Part shown: positions 1 to 6,442 of the stretch, piece after piece
How positions within the stretch are numbered: the first letter of the stretch is position 1
Layout of the letters: each line of letters opens with the position of its first letter
Source of the DNA: an uncultured Campylobacter sp.
GTDB lineage: Bacteria > Campylobacterota > Campylobacteria > Campylobacterales > Campylobacteraceae
DNA: 7,755 bases
Direction: 5' to 3'
NCBI RefSeq assembly: GCF_938031315.1
Contig: NZ_CALHHT010000507.1
Coordinates: forward strand, 1 to 7,755
The notes under the pieces: model-generated
The model's input: only the letters and a program-made list of their open reading frames with translations
Told to the model about the DNA's origin: nothing
Database searches by the model: none
Program-made: the position numbers and the translations under genes

Positions 1-260
1 GCGTTGCAAATATGTTTATCATCACCGAAGCTATCATCGCTAAAGGCCACTACATCGCCGCAAACGGCGGAGATGTGGCTGCCGCGGCTAACGCTTTGGG
101 ACACGGTATGACTGTCGAAAAACTAGAAGTACTAAACTGGGGAAATTTCATCGTTAAAAACCTAGTTCCGGTTACTATAGGTAATGCCTGCGGCGGTCTA
201 TTCTTCGTCGGTCTAGTCGGATTTATGACAAATAAATTCGATATGAAAAAGAAAGACTAA
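1..260 (+). CDS. Formate/nitrite transporter (FNT) family channel, C-terminal part
   Basis: This is the 3' end of a gene whose start lies left of the window; the first whole codon is at 3 and the frame is open to the left edge. FNT proteins are pentameric inner-membrane channels for small monovalent anions such as formate, nitrite or hydrosulfide. The visible part begins VANMF, matching the conserved H-S-[IV]-A-N-M-F stretch of FNT helix 5; bases 1-2 (GC) fit the preceding Ser codon, and the pore His would lie just off the edge. A hydrophobic segment follows, then a soluble loop, then the family-typical NLVPVTIGNACGG before the last membrane helix, and a short Lys-rich cytoplasmic tail (MKKKD). 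The family call is firm. Substrate (formate, nitrite or other) cannot be decided from this fragment, so no symbol is given. It is followed by a strong terminator and faces the Crp/Fnr-type gene tail to tail. Confidence 0.9.
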   Translation, partial: VANMFIITEAIIAKGHYIAANGGDVAAAANALGHGMTVEKLEVLNWGNFIVKNLVPVTIGNACGGLFFVGLVGFMTNKFDMKKKD

Positions 261-297
261 GGCGGATCGCGCTTTAAAAATGCGTGAACTAACTCTC

Positions 298-350
298 GGC
301 GCGAGCTTTGATTTCAAGCATTTGAAATACGGCTCGCGCCTTTTAAATTT
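298..350 (+). terminator. Rho-independent terminator of the FNT gene
   Basis: A perfect 9-bp outer stem (GGCGCGAGC at 298-306, GCTCGCGCC at 332-340) encloses a second perfect 7-bp stem (ATTTCAA at 311-317, TTGAAAT at 322-328) with a 4-base loop. The right arm runs straight into TTTTAAATTT. It lies about 38 bases after the FNT stop codon and has a T-rich tail only on the + strand, so it is assigned to the FNT transcript. Confidence 0.85.
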
Positions 351-428
351 CAAACCTTTTCAATTTCAAACTCTTTAAGTTTAGGCTATTTTTAAATTTA
401 GATTTTAAATTTACGCCGCACCGAAGTC

Positions 429-447
429 TGCGCTAAATTTAGACGCA
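429..447. repeat. CTAAATTTAG palindrome over the stop of the Crp/Fnr-type gene
   Basis: The perfect 10-base palindrome CTAAATTTAG (433-442) is flanked by TGCG (429-432) and CGCA (444-447), so it can extend to a longer imperfect dyad with one unpaired A. On the minus strand it covers the last two codons and the TAA stop of the regulator gene. A near copy sits over the stop of the RidA gene at 7359-7378. Confidence 0.6.
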
Positions 448-1077
448 GTAATCCAGAAGCTTGTTGTAATCCAAAATCAAAAACTCGTGCTGGCTGACCT
501 TTTTAATGACATTATCCTTCACGAGCTCGTTAAATGCGGTACTGGTGCTTTGGCGTTTTAGTCCGATGAAAGATGCTAGCACTTTAAGCGAAAATGGCAA
601 AAAGACGTATTTGAAGCCGTTTTGGTGGAAATTTTGTTCGTTTGCAAGCTCGATCAAAAAGCTTGCGATCCGCCCCTTGGCGTTTTCAAAAAGAATGGAG
701 CGCGTGATTTTGCGCTGCATCAAAATAATATTCGTAAGTATTTTTATATAAATTTCGCAAAATTCCTTGTTTTGTAGAATTTCACCCAGACCGTCCACGT
801 CGATCGTGTAAATTTCGCTATCTTCTAAAAATTCTAAAGCGCAAATTTCGTTTAAAATCGTGATACCGCCCTTCTGCAAATAGTTCATTATAAACTCCTC
901 GCCGTCTTCGAAAAACGACAGCTTTGCAGAGCCGGTTTTGAAAGCAAAAACCTTCGGAGTATCGCTGTAATAAACATAGCCTTTTTTAACGACGGAGCGC
1001 TCGAATGCCGCGAGCTCTGCATCGCTAAGCGTAGCGATAGCCTCGGTTTGCAGTAATCCCAAACGCGATTTTTCCAT
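439..1077 (-). CDS. Crp/Fnr-family transcriptional regulator
   Basis: A 212-residue protein of the usual length for Crp/Fnr regulators. Residues 1-100 form a cupin-like sensory domain, about 103-135 the long dimerisation helix, and about 160-212 a winged helix-turn-helix, with LASFIGLKRQSTSTAFNELV (167-186) as the DNA-reading motif and KGRIASFLIELA (134-145) as the usual hinge. The start at 1077 is chosen because GGGAGA (1085-1090) stands at good distance upstream; extending to an ATG at 1200 adds a basic, non-homologous-looking tail and would overlap the promoter. There is no N-terminal Cys cluster as in Fnr, and the phosphate-pocket residues of cAMP-binding Crp (GE...RSA) are not evident, so the ligand is unknown. 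By eye the gene is more AT-rich than its neighbours. It is divergent from the methyltransferase gene, a plausible target together with itself (inference). Confidence 0.85.
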   Translation of the reverse strand: MEKSRLGLLQTEAIATLSDAELAAFERSVVKKGYVYYSDTPKVFAFKTGSAKLSFFEDGEEFIMNYLQKGGITILNEICALEFLEDSEIYTIDVDGLGEILQNKEFCEIYIKILTNIILMQRKITRSILFENAKGRIASFLIELANEQNFHQNGFKYVFLPFSLKVLASFIGLKRQSTSTAFNELVKDNVIKKVSQHEFLILDYNKLLDYCV

Positions 1078-1084
1078 AAAATTT

Positions 1085-1090
1085 TCTCCC
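1085..1090 (-). promoter_or_regulatory. Ribosome binding site deciding the Crp/Fnr-type start
   Basis: GGGAGA on the minus strand, seven bases before ATG 1077. It supports MEKSRLG as the N-terminus rather than the longer reading from 1200. Confidence 0.65.
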
Positions 1091-1101
1091 TTAAACCGGT
1101 G

Positions 1102-1107
1102 ATTATA
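1102..1107 (-). promoter_or_regulatory. -10 box for the Crp/Fnr-type gene
   Basis: Perfect TATAAT on the minus strand, preceded by TTG and by T-rich sequence. Transcription would start near 1095, giving a leader of roughly 18 bases with the GGGAGA site. No convincing -35 is seen, which is usual for sigma-70 promoters in Campylobacter. Confidence 0.55.
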
Positions 1108-1219
1108 CAATACCAAACTTAAAGCGTCGAGAGCCGGTCTAAATTTAAAGGCTTGCTTGCGCGCATGTTTGCAAGATAGGCGATTTCGGCGCAAAAGCAA
1201 ATTTTTAACTTTTACGCTA

Positions 1220-1225
1220 TATAAT
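1220..1225 (+). promoter_or_regulatory. -10 box for the methyltransferase gene
   Basis: Perfect TATAAT inside GCTATATAATAATC, preceded by the T-rich stretch ATTTTTAACTTTTACG. The start point would be near 1232, giving a leader of about 118 bases before ATG 1350. It stands back to back with the -10 of the regulator gene, 112 bases away. Confidence 0.55.
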
Positions 1226-1349
1226 AATCAATATAAATTTCGCGTCGCAGGCAAAGTCTATGATAAATAGGCTGCCGCAATCTAAAAAGCCCTTGCATGG
1301 CCGCTGCGCCGAAAGCTCGCTCGCGATAGATACGATAGAAAGGAAAGAT

Positions 1350-2180
1350 ATGCGAAAGCCAAATTTTAAAGATAGCGTTTCCGAGACGCTACTAATCAAC
1401 GTCTATATGCGCCATCTGGATTTCAAAGACGCGGATCCGATCCTAAATGACCCGTTTTCAAGCGCCGTCGTAGAGCAGATCGATTATGATTTTGCAAAAT
1501 TCGACGACGCATGCCTTAGCAAGACGGGCACGGTGATCCGCGCGAAATTTTTCGACGACGAGACGCTGCGGCTCGCGGCGGAGCTTGATCGCCCTATCAT
1601 CGTGCAGCTCGGCGCCGGGCTCGACACCCGCCCACTTAGACTGCAAAAAGCCCTACCAAACGCCCTATTTTACGACCTCGATCTGCCCGACGTCATAGCC
1701 GTGCGCGACGCGCTGCTACCCAAGGCGGAGAATAATTTCAGCCTGCCCTGCTCGATGCTGGATCTCTCGTGGATGGACGAGCTAGCTGCAAAGCACGGCA
1801 GCACGGGCTACATCTTCATTTTAGAGGGGGTGAGTATGTATTTTGAAAAGGAGGAATTTAAAGAATTTTTTATCGCGCTTGCGCAAAAATTCCGCGGCTA
1901 CGTGCTGAGCGACTTTATGAGCGAGTTTTCGGTTAGGAAATTCGACTCCAAGCGCCACGACGCGATGCGGCACATGCAAAACGCGCCCTTTAAAATGGGC
2001 ATTAGCGGCGGTGCAGAGGTGCAGAGCTGGGAGCCTGAGCGTATCCGCTTCATAAAAGAGGCTGCAATGATGAAAATGTACCGCGAGCACTGGAGCCTCA
2101 AAGCGCGCCTCTTTAGCCTAATACCCGCCTTTTGTAACGCTTGCAAGATGTTCGTTTTCAAAATCGGCGGTGATGAATAG
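1350..2180 (+). CDS. Class I SAM-dependent methyltransferase, LCM/TcmP-like O-methyltransferase family
   Basis: A 276-residue cytosolic protein related to the leucine carboxyl methyltransferase family (LCM, PF04072; COG3315). Known members transfer a methyl group from SAM to carboxyl or hydroxyl groups; the substrate here is unknown. Family marks are SVSETLLINVYMR at the N-terminus (9-21), the SAM-binding glycine motif VQLGAGLDTRPLRL (85-98), the acidic strand YDLDLPDV (108-115) that should hold the SAM ribose, and LEGVSMYF (158-165), equivalent to the family's EGVxMYF. The start at 1350 is preferred because AAAGGAAAGAT precedes it and homologues begin close to the SVSETLL motif. The in-frame ATG at 1260 would add 30 residues with no clear ribosome site. 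It has its own promoter, shared back to back with the Crp/Fnr-type gene. No clear terminator is seen after it. Confidence 0.85.
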   Translation: MRKPNFKDSVSETLLINVYMRHLDFKDADPILNDPFSSAVVEQIDYDFAKFDDACLSKTGTVIRAKFFDDETLRLAAELDRPIIVQLGAGLDTRPLRLQKALPNALFYDLDLPDVIAVRDALLPKAENNFSLPCSMLDLSWMDELAAKHGSTGYIFILEGVSMYFEKEEFKEFFIALAQKFRGYVLSDFMSEFSVRKFDSKRHDAMRHMQNAPFKMGISGGAEVQSWEPERIRFIKEAAMMKMYREHWSLKARLFSLIPAFCNACKMFVFKIGGDE

Positions 2181-2374
2181 GCTTAAAAATTTCAGTTGAT
2201 TGCTTTTCAAATTTCGACAGCTAAGGCGGGAATTCTAAGCTGCTTATCTGGCAAGCTGGCATGCAGAGCAAACAGCACATACCGCTTTGCTTAATGCTTG
2301 AGTAAAATTATAAAAACGCTTTAAAATTTCGCTTAAATTTACCTCGATTTATAGGAATTTAAGAGTTTTTAAAA

Positions 2375-2380
2375 TATATT
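2375..2380 (+). promoter_or_regulatory. Candidate -10 box for the symporter gene
   Basis: TATATT preceded by GTTTTTAAAA, 28 bases before ATG 2409, resembles Campylobacter-type promoters. An alternative is TATAAA at 2309-2314 with TTGCTT at 2287-2292, 16 bases apart. Neither is strong. The remainder of 2181-2408 holds one short hairpin (AGCAAA 2267-2272 with TTTGCT 2286-2291) and no gene. Confidence 0.3.
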
Positions 2381-2408
2381 TTCGCATCTTAAATTCACGG
2401 AAAAGATC

Positions 2409-3821
2409 ATGCAAAATTTTCTCGACAAATTCACCGCCACAATTGACGCGATCAACTCCTTTTTGTGGGGTCCGTACTTTCTAATCGCCCTACTTTGCGG
2501 CACCGGCGCATATTTTACGGCGCGCTTGCATTTAGTGCAAATTTTTAAATTTAGAACGGGCGCGCGCAAGCTTTTCGGCAACTTCTCCCTGCACGGCGAG
2601 GCTGCGGGCAAAAGCGGCATGAGCTCGTTCCAAGCCGTCGCCACGGCGATCGCGGCGCAGGTAGGCACCGGCAACCTGGTAGGCGCCAGCACCGCATTAG
2701 TGATGGGCGGACCGGGCGCGATATTTTGGATGTGGTGCGCGGCATTTTTAGGCATGGCGACGAACTTTGCAGAGATCTGCCTGGCTCAAATTTACCGCAC
2801 CAAGGACGACAGCGGGCATATGATCGGAGGACCCGCGTTTTACATCAGTCGCGGACTCAAAAGCCCCTTTGCCAAGCCTTTAGCGGCATTTTTTGCGCTA
2901 GCCATCATCTTTGCTTTGGGCTTCATGGGCAATATGGTGCAAGCAAACTCCATCTCAGACGGCTTTAGCAGCGCATTTGGAATCCCGAAGTGGGCGAGCG
3001 GCGCAGCCTTAGCGCTCATCTGCTGCATCATCTTTTTCGGCGGCGTTAAAGCGATCGCGCGCGTAGCTGAAAAGGTCGTGCCACTAATGGCGATCTGCTA
3101 CGTGCTGGTAGGTCTCGTCATCATCGGCTCAAATTTCGATAAAATTCCATCTGTTATCGCGCTGATATTCAAAGCCGCGTTCGATCCATCGGCTGCCTGG
3201 GGCGGCGCTACGGGCGCTACGATCGCCACCGCGATGAGATACGGCATCGCGCGCGGGCTCTTTTCAAACGAAGCGGGCATGGGCTCGACGCCGCACGCAC
3301 ACGCCGCGGCGAACGTCAAACACCCCGTAGATCAAGCCGTGCTCGGCATAATGGGCGTTTTCGTCGATACATTCATCGTGCTTAACATCACCGTTTTCGT
3401 CGTGCTCAGCACCGACGTAGTCACTTTCGAAAACGGCAAAGCGGTATTTTCGGGCATCTCGCTGGTGCAGGAAGCCTTCGCATCGCAAATTTTAGGTCAC
3501 AGCGGCGGCTACGGCTTCGTGGCGATCTGCCTGTTTTTCTTCGCATTTACCACGATTTTGGGCTGGTATTACTTCGCCGAGATCAACGTGCGATACCTCC
3601 TGGGCGCAAAATTCGTCAAGCTCTTGCAAATTTTAGTCGTCGCATTCGTATTCATAGGGAGCGTGCAAAAGATCGACCTCGTCTGGGGGCTAGCCGATAT
3701 GTTTAACGGACTGATGGTGATCCCCAACTTAATCGCGATCATCCTACTTAGCCCCGTCGTCGTGCGGCTTTTGAGCGACTTTAACGACGGCAAAAGCTAC
3801 GATGCGAACGACTACAAATAA
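2409..3821 (+). CDS. Sodium:alanine/glycine symporter, AGCS family
   Basis: A 470-residue inner-membrane protein, full length for the AGCS (alanine or glycine:cation symporter) family, which imports small neutral amino acids with Na+. About 11 hydrophobic segments are visible. Diagnostic stretches are SSFQAVATAIAAQVGTGNLV (72-91), the family signature GGPGAIFWMWCAAFLGMATN (100-119) followed by FAE (120-122), GGPAFYISRGL (140-150), and GIARGLFSNEAGMGSTPHAH (279-298), which contains residues lining the substrate and sodium sites in characterised members. GGAAAAG (2399-2405) stands before the ATG, confirming the start. The short polar C-terminus ends in YDANDYK. It is monocistronic by context: more than 220 bases on its left, and a hairpin plus new promoter on its right. 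Alanine, glycine or serine cannot be distinguished from sequence alone. No glycine-riboswitch core was seen upstream. Confidence 0.93.
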   Translation: MQNFLDKFTATIDAINSFLWGPYFLIALLCGTGAYFTARLHLVQIFKFRTGARKLFGNFSLHGEAAGKSGMSSFQAVATAIAAQVGTGNLVGASTALVMGGPGAIFWMWCAAFLGMATNFAEICLAQIYRTKDDSGHMIGGPAFYISRGLKSPFAKPLAAFFALAIIFALGFMGNMVQANSISDGFSSAFGIPKWASGAALALICCIIFFGGVKAIARVAEKVVPLMAICYVLVGLVIIGSNFDKIPSVIALIFKAAFDPSAAWGGATGATIATAMRYGIARGLFSNEAGMGSTPHAHAAANVKHPVDQAVLGIMGVFVDTFIVLNITVFVVLSTDVVTFENGKAVFSGISLVQEAFASQILGHSGGYGFVAICLFFFAFTTILGWYYFAEINVRYLLGAKFVKLLQILVVAFVFIGSVQKIDLVWGLADMFNGLMVIPNLIAIILLSPVVVRLLSDFNDGKSYDANDYK

Positions 3822-3827
3822 TGCTGC

Positions 3828-3863
3828 GCGCTAAATTTCAAGCCTGAACTTGAAATTTAGCGC
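3828..3863 (+). terminator. Perfect 15-bp hairpin after the symporter gene
   Basis: GCGCTAAATTTCAAG (3828-3842) pairs perfectly with CTTGAAATTTAGCGC (3849-3863) around the 6-base loop CCTGAA, starting six bases after the stop codon. It is followed by AAAATCGCC rather than a T-run, so it is not a textbook intrinsic terminator on either strand. It may act with Rho or as a 3' stabilising structure. Confidence 0.55.
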
Positions 3864-3905
3864 AAAATCGCCGCAAAATTTAGAATTTTTAAATTCTTTT
3901 CTAGC

Positions 3906-3911
3906 TAAAAT
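3906..3911 (+). promoter_or_regulatory. Candidate -10 box for the MOSC gene
   Basis: TAAAAT preceded by the T-rich AATTTTTAAATTCTTTTC. A start near 3918 would give a leader of about 50 bases containing the small upstream ORF. One base differs from TATAAT; no -35 is evident. Confidence 0.35.
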
Positions 3912-3944
3912 CCGTGCCTAAATTTTATGATTTAAGGAGAACGG

Positions 3945-3980
3945 ATGCAAATTTTAAGGAGCGAAAAATGCCCGTTTTAA
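3945..3980 (+). CDS. Possible 11-codon upstream ORF overlapping the MOSC start
   Basis: AAGGAG (3934-3939) stands five bases before ATG 3945, which opens an 11-residue reading frame, MQILRSEKCPF, ending in TAA at 3978-3980. This frame runs over the second AAGGAG (3956-3961) and over the MOSC start codon at 3968, in a different frame, so the two start regions are a tandem pair with near-identical ribosome sites. It could be a leader peptide that couples or tunes MOSC translation. It could equally be chance, since the peptide has no recognisable content. The ribosome site and spacing are what is seen; translation is inference. Confidence 0.35.
   Translation: MQILRSEKCPF
3956..3961 (+). promoter_or_regulatory. 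Ribosome binding site deciding the MOSC start
   Basis: AAGGAG six bases before ATG 3968. This rules against the longer in-frame reading from GTG 3914, which would start within a few bases of the predicted transcription start. Confidence 0.75.
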
Positions 3981-4654
3981 AGGCATTGCTGACCGGGCAA
4001 CCGCGCGCTTACGGCGACGAGCGCGCTACGCAGCCTCTAAAAAGGCGCTGGCAGACGGCGATTTTTAAGCAAGCTAGAACGGGCGAAGTGCGCGCAAACA
4101 AGCTCGGGTTCGAGGGTGACGCGGTAGCCGACACGCTGCATCACGGCGGAGAGGAGAAGGCGATTTTTGCCAACTCGCTGCAAAATTACGCCGCGTGGGA
4201 GAGATTTTTGGGACTTAAAAATCTAGCCTACGGCGCAATGGGCGAAAACCTCACGATCAGCGGACTACACGAGCAAAACGTATGCATCGGCGATGTGCAC
4301 CGCATAGGCTCGCTGGTACTGCAAGTAAGCCAGCCGCGCAAGCCCTGCTACAAGCTCTCGATGCGCTGGGGCAACGCGGAGATGACGGCGGAGATCGCGC
4401 GCAGCGGACTTACCGGCTGGTACTACCGCGTGCTGGAGGCGGGCTCGTGCCGCGCGGGCGACGAGATCTACGTCGTAGAGCGCGACCCCGCTATGATGAG
4501 CGTGATGGAGCTCAACCGTCTATTTTACGGCGATCGCCTCGATGAAGGGCTGTTAGCAAAATTTAACCTACTTACGACGCTTACGCCAAAATGGCGCGAG
4601 GATATGCGCCGCAAGCTAGAAGGCAGCTACGACGACGGCTTTATGCGGCTATGA
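3968..4654 (+). CDS. YiiM-like MOSC domain protein
   Basis: A 228-residue protein, close to the length of E. coli YiiM (about 224). MOSC proteins bind the molybdenum cofactor through a conserved Cys. YiiM-type members reduce N-hydroxylated compounds such as 6-hydroxylaminopurine, a base analogue, and so protect against N-hydroxylated mutagens. The MOSC core spans about 25-170. Visible marks are GDAVADTLHHGGEEKA (50-65), YGAMGENL (88-95), NVCIGDVHRIG (104-114) and QVSQPRKPCYKL (119-130), with Cys127 as the predicted cofactor ligand. Residues 173-218 (DPAMMSVMELNRLFYG and on to KWREDMRRKLEG) match the C-terminal 3-alpha domain found in YiiM and relatives. The start is set by the AAGGAG six bases upstream. 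It has its own promoter candidate and a terminator just after its stop, so it appears to be a single-gene unit. Confidence 0.9.
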   Translation: MPVLKALLTGQPRAYGDERATQPLKRRWQTAIFKQARTGEVRANKLGFEGDAVADTLHHGGEEKAIFANSLQNYAAWERFLGLKNLAYGAMGENLTISGLHEQNVCIGDVHRIGSLVLQVSQPRKPCYKLSMRWGNAEMTAEIARSGLTGWYYRVLEAGSCRAGDEIYVVERDPAMMSVMELNRLFYGDRLDEGLLAKFNLLTTLTPKWREDMRRKLEGSYDDGFMRL

Positions 4655-4668
4655 AATTTAGCCTCGAA

Positions 4669-4712
4669 GCGGCGTTTTAAAATAGCAAAGTAGCGCCGCG
4701 CCTTGTTGTTTT
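4669..4712 (+). terminator. Probable terminator of the MOSC gene
   Basis: GCGGCG (4669-4674) pairs with CGCCGC (4694-4699), extendable by a T-G and a T-A pair to 8 bp, with an A/T-rich 15-base loop. The tail GCCTTGTTGTTTT is T-rich but interrupted. It begins 15 bases after the stop. Confidence 0.5.
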
Positions 4713-5167
4713 AAACCACACTCTTGGCGCGGATTTCAAAATACTTTCCAAGCCGCCGATGCTAAGTTTCAAGACACTTCTTGGCTACTAAATATCGGCT
4801 TACAAAAAATACTTTCTTGATGCGAGCTGCAAATTCAGACTAAATTCCAAAGACGAAATTTTATTTGATCCGCGCTGATCGCGCGCAAATGCGATCTATT
4901 TTCGCACTCTGTTTTGCAGTGCGACACAGGCTGCAAGCAAAATTAAAGACGCAAATTTAACCGCGCTTAGAATTTAATCTTTTATGAAATCTAAATTTAA
5001 CCGCACATTCAAAGCCGCAAGCGCCACTCTTTGTAAATTTTAAAATTTAAAAGCGGTAAATTTAATCCCCTTGCTACGCAGCGATTTTTTCCAAAATCAA
5101 AAAGCGAACTTTTTTACTCGCGCAACACACTCATCTCGCATATTTAACGGCGTGGCTCTTACGCTGC

Positions 5168-5247
5168 AAATGAGCTTCCTTAAAGCTTTGTAACGCGCGC
5201 CAAATTAGACAGTCAGATGCTTCGCCGACCGCCTTAAAAGCTCATTT
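5168..5247. repeat. 10-bp inverted repeat with 60-base spacer
   Basis: AAATGAGCTT (5168-5177) and AAGCTCATTT (5238-5247) are perfect reverse complements. Both arms are followed inwards by a similar TTAA-containing sequence, so the dyad may extend imperfectly. It could fold an RNA domain of about 80 bases; no known family is recognised. Confidence 0.4.
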
Positions 5248-5264
5248 ATAGCGCCTGCTGTAAT

Positions 5265-5288
5265 TAGAATTTTGCGTAGAATTTTGCG
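5265..5288. repeat. Tandem duplication of 12 bases
   Basis: TAGAATTTTGCG occurs twice with no gap (5265-5276 and 5277-5288), followed by a partial GC-rich continuation CGGCGCGG. It is non-coding as far as can be seen. Confidence 0.7.
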
Positions 5289-5394
5289 CGGCGCGGCAAC
5301 AATTACTACCTTTCTAAAGAACGTGCCGCAGCTCAAAAGTCTATTTCAGCTTTTTAAAACCGCGCGCTGTATGGCTCAAAGTCCATTCCTGCGC

Positions 5395-6411
5395 TCACTC
5401 CACTATCGCAATCCTCGCATCCGCGCAGGCTTTTCGCGCCTTTTTGGATATGCCGATGCCGGTCGTCTCGATCTTTTTAAGATTAATGAAGGGCGCAAGC
5501 TCCGCGGCATCGATATTTTTGATGTCGAAAAGCTCGTCCTCGCCGTCCCAATCAGGCGCGATTTGCAGGTAAATTTCATTTCCGCCGTCAAGATAGAGTT
5601 CGCTCACCTGCTCCGCCAAATTTGCGGGGACCTGATAGTCCTTAAACCACTTTTTGGCTTGCGGCAGCGCGCCGAAGTCCGCGTACGGATCGATACCGCG
5701 CTCCTCGCAGTACTCAAACACGTCAAATTTGGGCTGTAGCAGGGATTTTTCATACATCAGCTCGTTCATCACGGCGATTTTGAAATTAAAATTTTTAAAC
5801 GCTAGCGTCTCGCCGGCCGCGCGCGGAAGCTTAAATTTATCGCTCGGCTTTCGCTTTACCTTTTTCTCTTTTTGATTGATGCAGACGCGCCCTATCGGCA
5901 TTTTCGCAGCTCGCACGATGTCTGCGATCTCGTCGGTGTCGCGCTTAGCGAAGCGCTCGGCGAAGTCCATCGCGCCTATGCGCTCCTGCACGGCCTCCGC
6001 GAGAGCTAGCGATACTTCGAATTTGCCTAGGCTAAGCTCCAAAAATATATATGCGCCGCGCAGCTCCTGCTCTGGCACGGCCTCAAGCGGCGGCCTGCCC
6101 TCAAGCGTGAACGCGCCGCCGTAGAGCTTGCGCGGAACCTCGTGCTGCACGCCCTTTGCGACCTCAAGCATCAAAATTATCTCGGAAAGCCTCGGTTCTG
6201 CAAGCTCTCCTGCGCGCACAAAGGCAAAAATCCCCGCCTCATCCCAAAAATAGCGGCTTTTGCCCTCCCCGTCATCTATCACGCGCGGCTGACCTAGTGC
6301 TTCATTAAATTTAGCCAGATCAAACCCGCAGTTTACGCCGCCGATGAAAACACCGTCCGAGCGCACATCGACGTCAAATTTATCCTTTTTAAAAATATCA
6401 AATAGCCCCAT
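5395..6411 (-). CDS. Two-domain hypothetical protein resembling DUF7738 + DUF6892
   Basis: A 338-residue, acidic, soluble protein without signal peptide or membrane segment. The N-terminal region (1 to about 150) begins MGLFDIFKKDKF, then a beta-rich part with DGVFIGGVNCGFDLAKFNE (19-37) and YFWDEAGIFAFV (54-65). A basic linker (KEKKVKRKPSDKFK, 181-194) leads to a C-terminal domain (about 204-338) with LAFKNFNFKIAVMNELMY (203-220), QPKFDVFEY (226-234) and the conserved-looking LYLDGGNEIYLQIAPDWDGE (272-291) then DELFDI (292-297). From memory this resembles DUF6892 with an N-terminal DUF7738-like domain, proteins seen near toxin/immunity loci; no biochemical function is known to me. The start is supported by AGGAGC five bases upstream. 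It follows the SUKH gene after 31 bases on the same strand, so the two are probably co-transcribed and may share an immunity role (inference). Confidence 0.7.
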   Translation of the reverse strand: MGLFDIFKKDKFDVDVRSDGVFIGGVNCGFDLAKFNEALGQPRVIDDGEGKSRYFWDEAGIFAFVRAGELAEPRLSEIILMLEVAKGVQHEVPRKLYGGAFTLEGRPPLEAVPEQELRGAYIFLELSLGKFEVSLALAEAVQERIGAMDFAERFAKRDTDEIADIVRAAKMPIGRVCINQKEKKVKRKPSDKFKLPRAAGETLAFKNFNFKIAVMNELMYEKSLLQPKFDVFEYCEERGIDPYADFGALPQAKKWFKDYQVPANLAEQVSELYLDGGNEIYLQIAPDWDGEDELFDIKNIDAAELAPFINLKKIETTGIGISKKARKACADARIAIVE

Positions 6412-6416
6412 TTATC

Positions 6417-6422
6417 GCTCCT
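6417..6422 (-). promoter_or_regulatory. Ribosome binding site of the DUF6892-like gene
   Basis: AGGAGC on the minus strand, five bases before ATG 6411. It lies in the 31-base gap after the SUKH gene and has no promoter of its own, which supports a shared transcript. Confidence 0.65.
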
Positions 6423-6442
6423 GATTTTGCGTTAATTTCGTC

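Larger units (their letters stand above)
4713..5394. other. Gene-free stretch of about 680 bases between convergent genes
   Basis: No reading frame with coding character, tRNA or known RNA motif was seen on either strand; stops are frequent in all frames. It holds several small repeats: the 11-bp direct repeat AAAATACTTTC (4738-4748 and 4806-4816), a 7-bp hairpin TCGCACT/AGTGCGA (4902-4908, 4918-4924), the 16-base palindrome TAAATTTTAAAATTTA (5034-5049), a 10-bp inverted repeat (5168-5247) and a 12-bp tandem duplication (5265-5288). T6 runs lie near 5084-5089 and 5111-5116. It may be a decayed gene or may contain an untested small RNA. The + strand ORF starting at 5272 is mostly antisense to the next gene. 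Confidence 0.55.

Noticed and set aside
439..1200. Longer version of the Crp/Fnr-type protein starting at 1200
   Set aside because: The extra 41 residues are basic and unlike the family, cover a perfect TATAAT, and a good ribosome site supports the start at 1077.
2181..2408. Glycine riboswitch before the amino-acid symporter
   Set aside because: No recognisable conserved riboswitch core was found in this gap.
2726..2968. 80-residue + strand frame inside the symporter gene
   Set aside because: Out-of-frame reading of a strongly supported membrane protein gene; not itself membrane-like.
4282..4545. 87-residue frame inside the MOSC gene
   Set aside because: Shadow frame in GC-rich coding DNA with Arg/Ala-rich composition and no ribosome site.
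4984..5043. 19-codon ORF (MKSKFNRTFK...) in the empty gap
   Set aside because: No ribosome site precedes it and the peptide has no recognisable feature.
5272..5739. 155-residue + strand frame over the gap and the DUF6892-like gene
   Set aside because: More than two thirds is antisense to a well-supported gene, and it has no ribosome site or recognisable motif.
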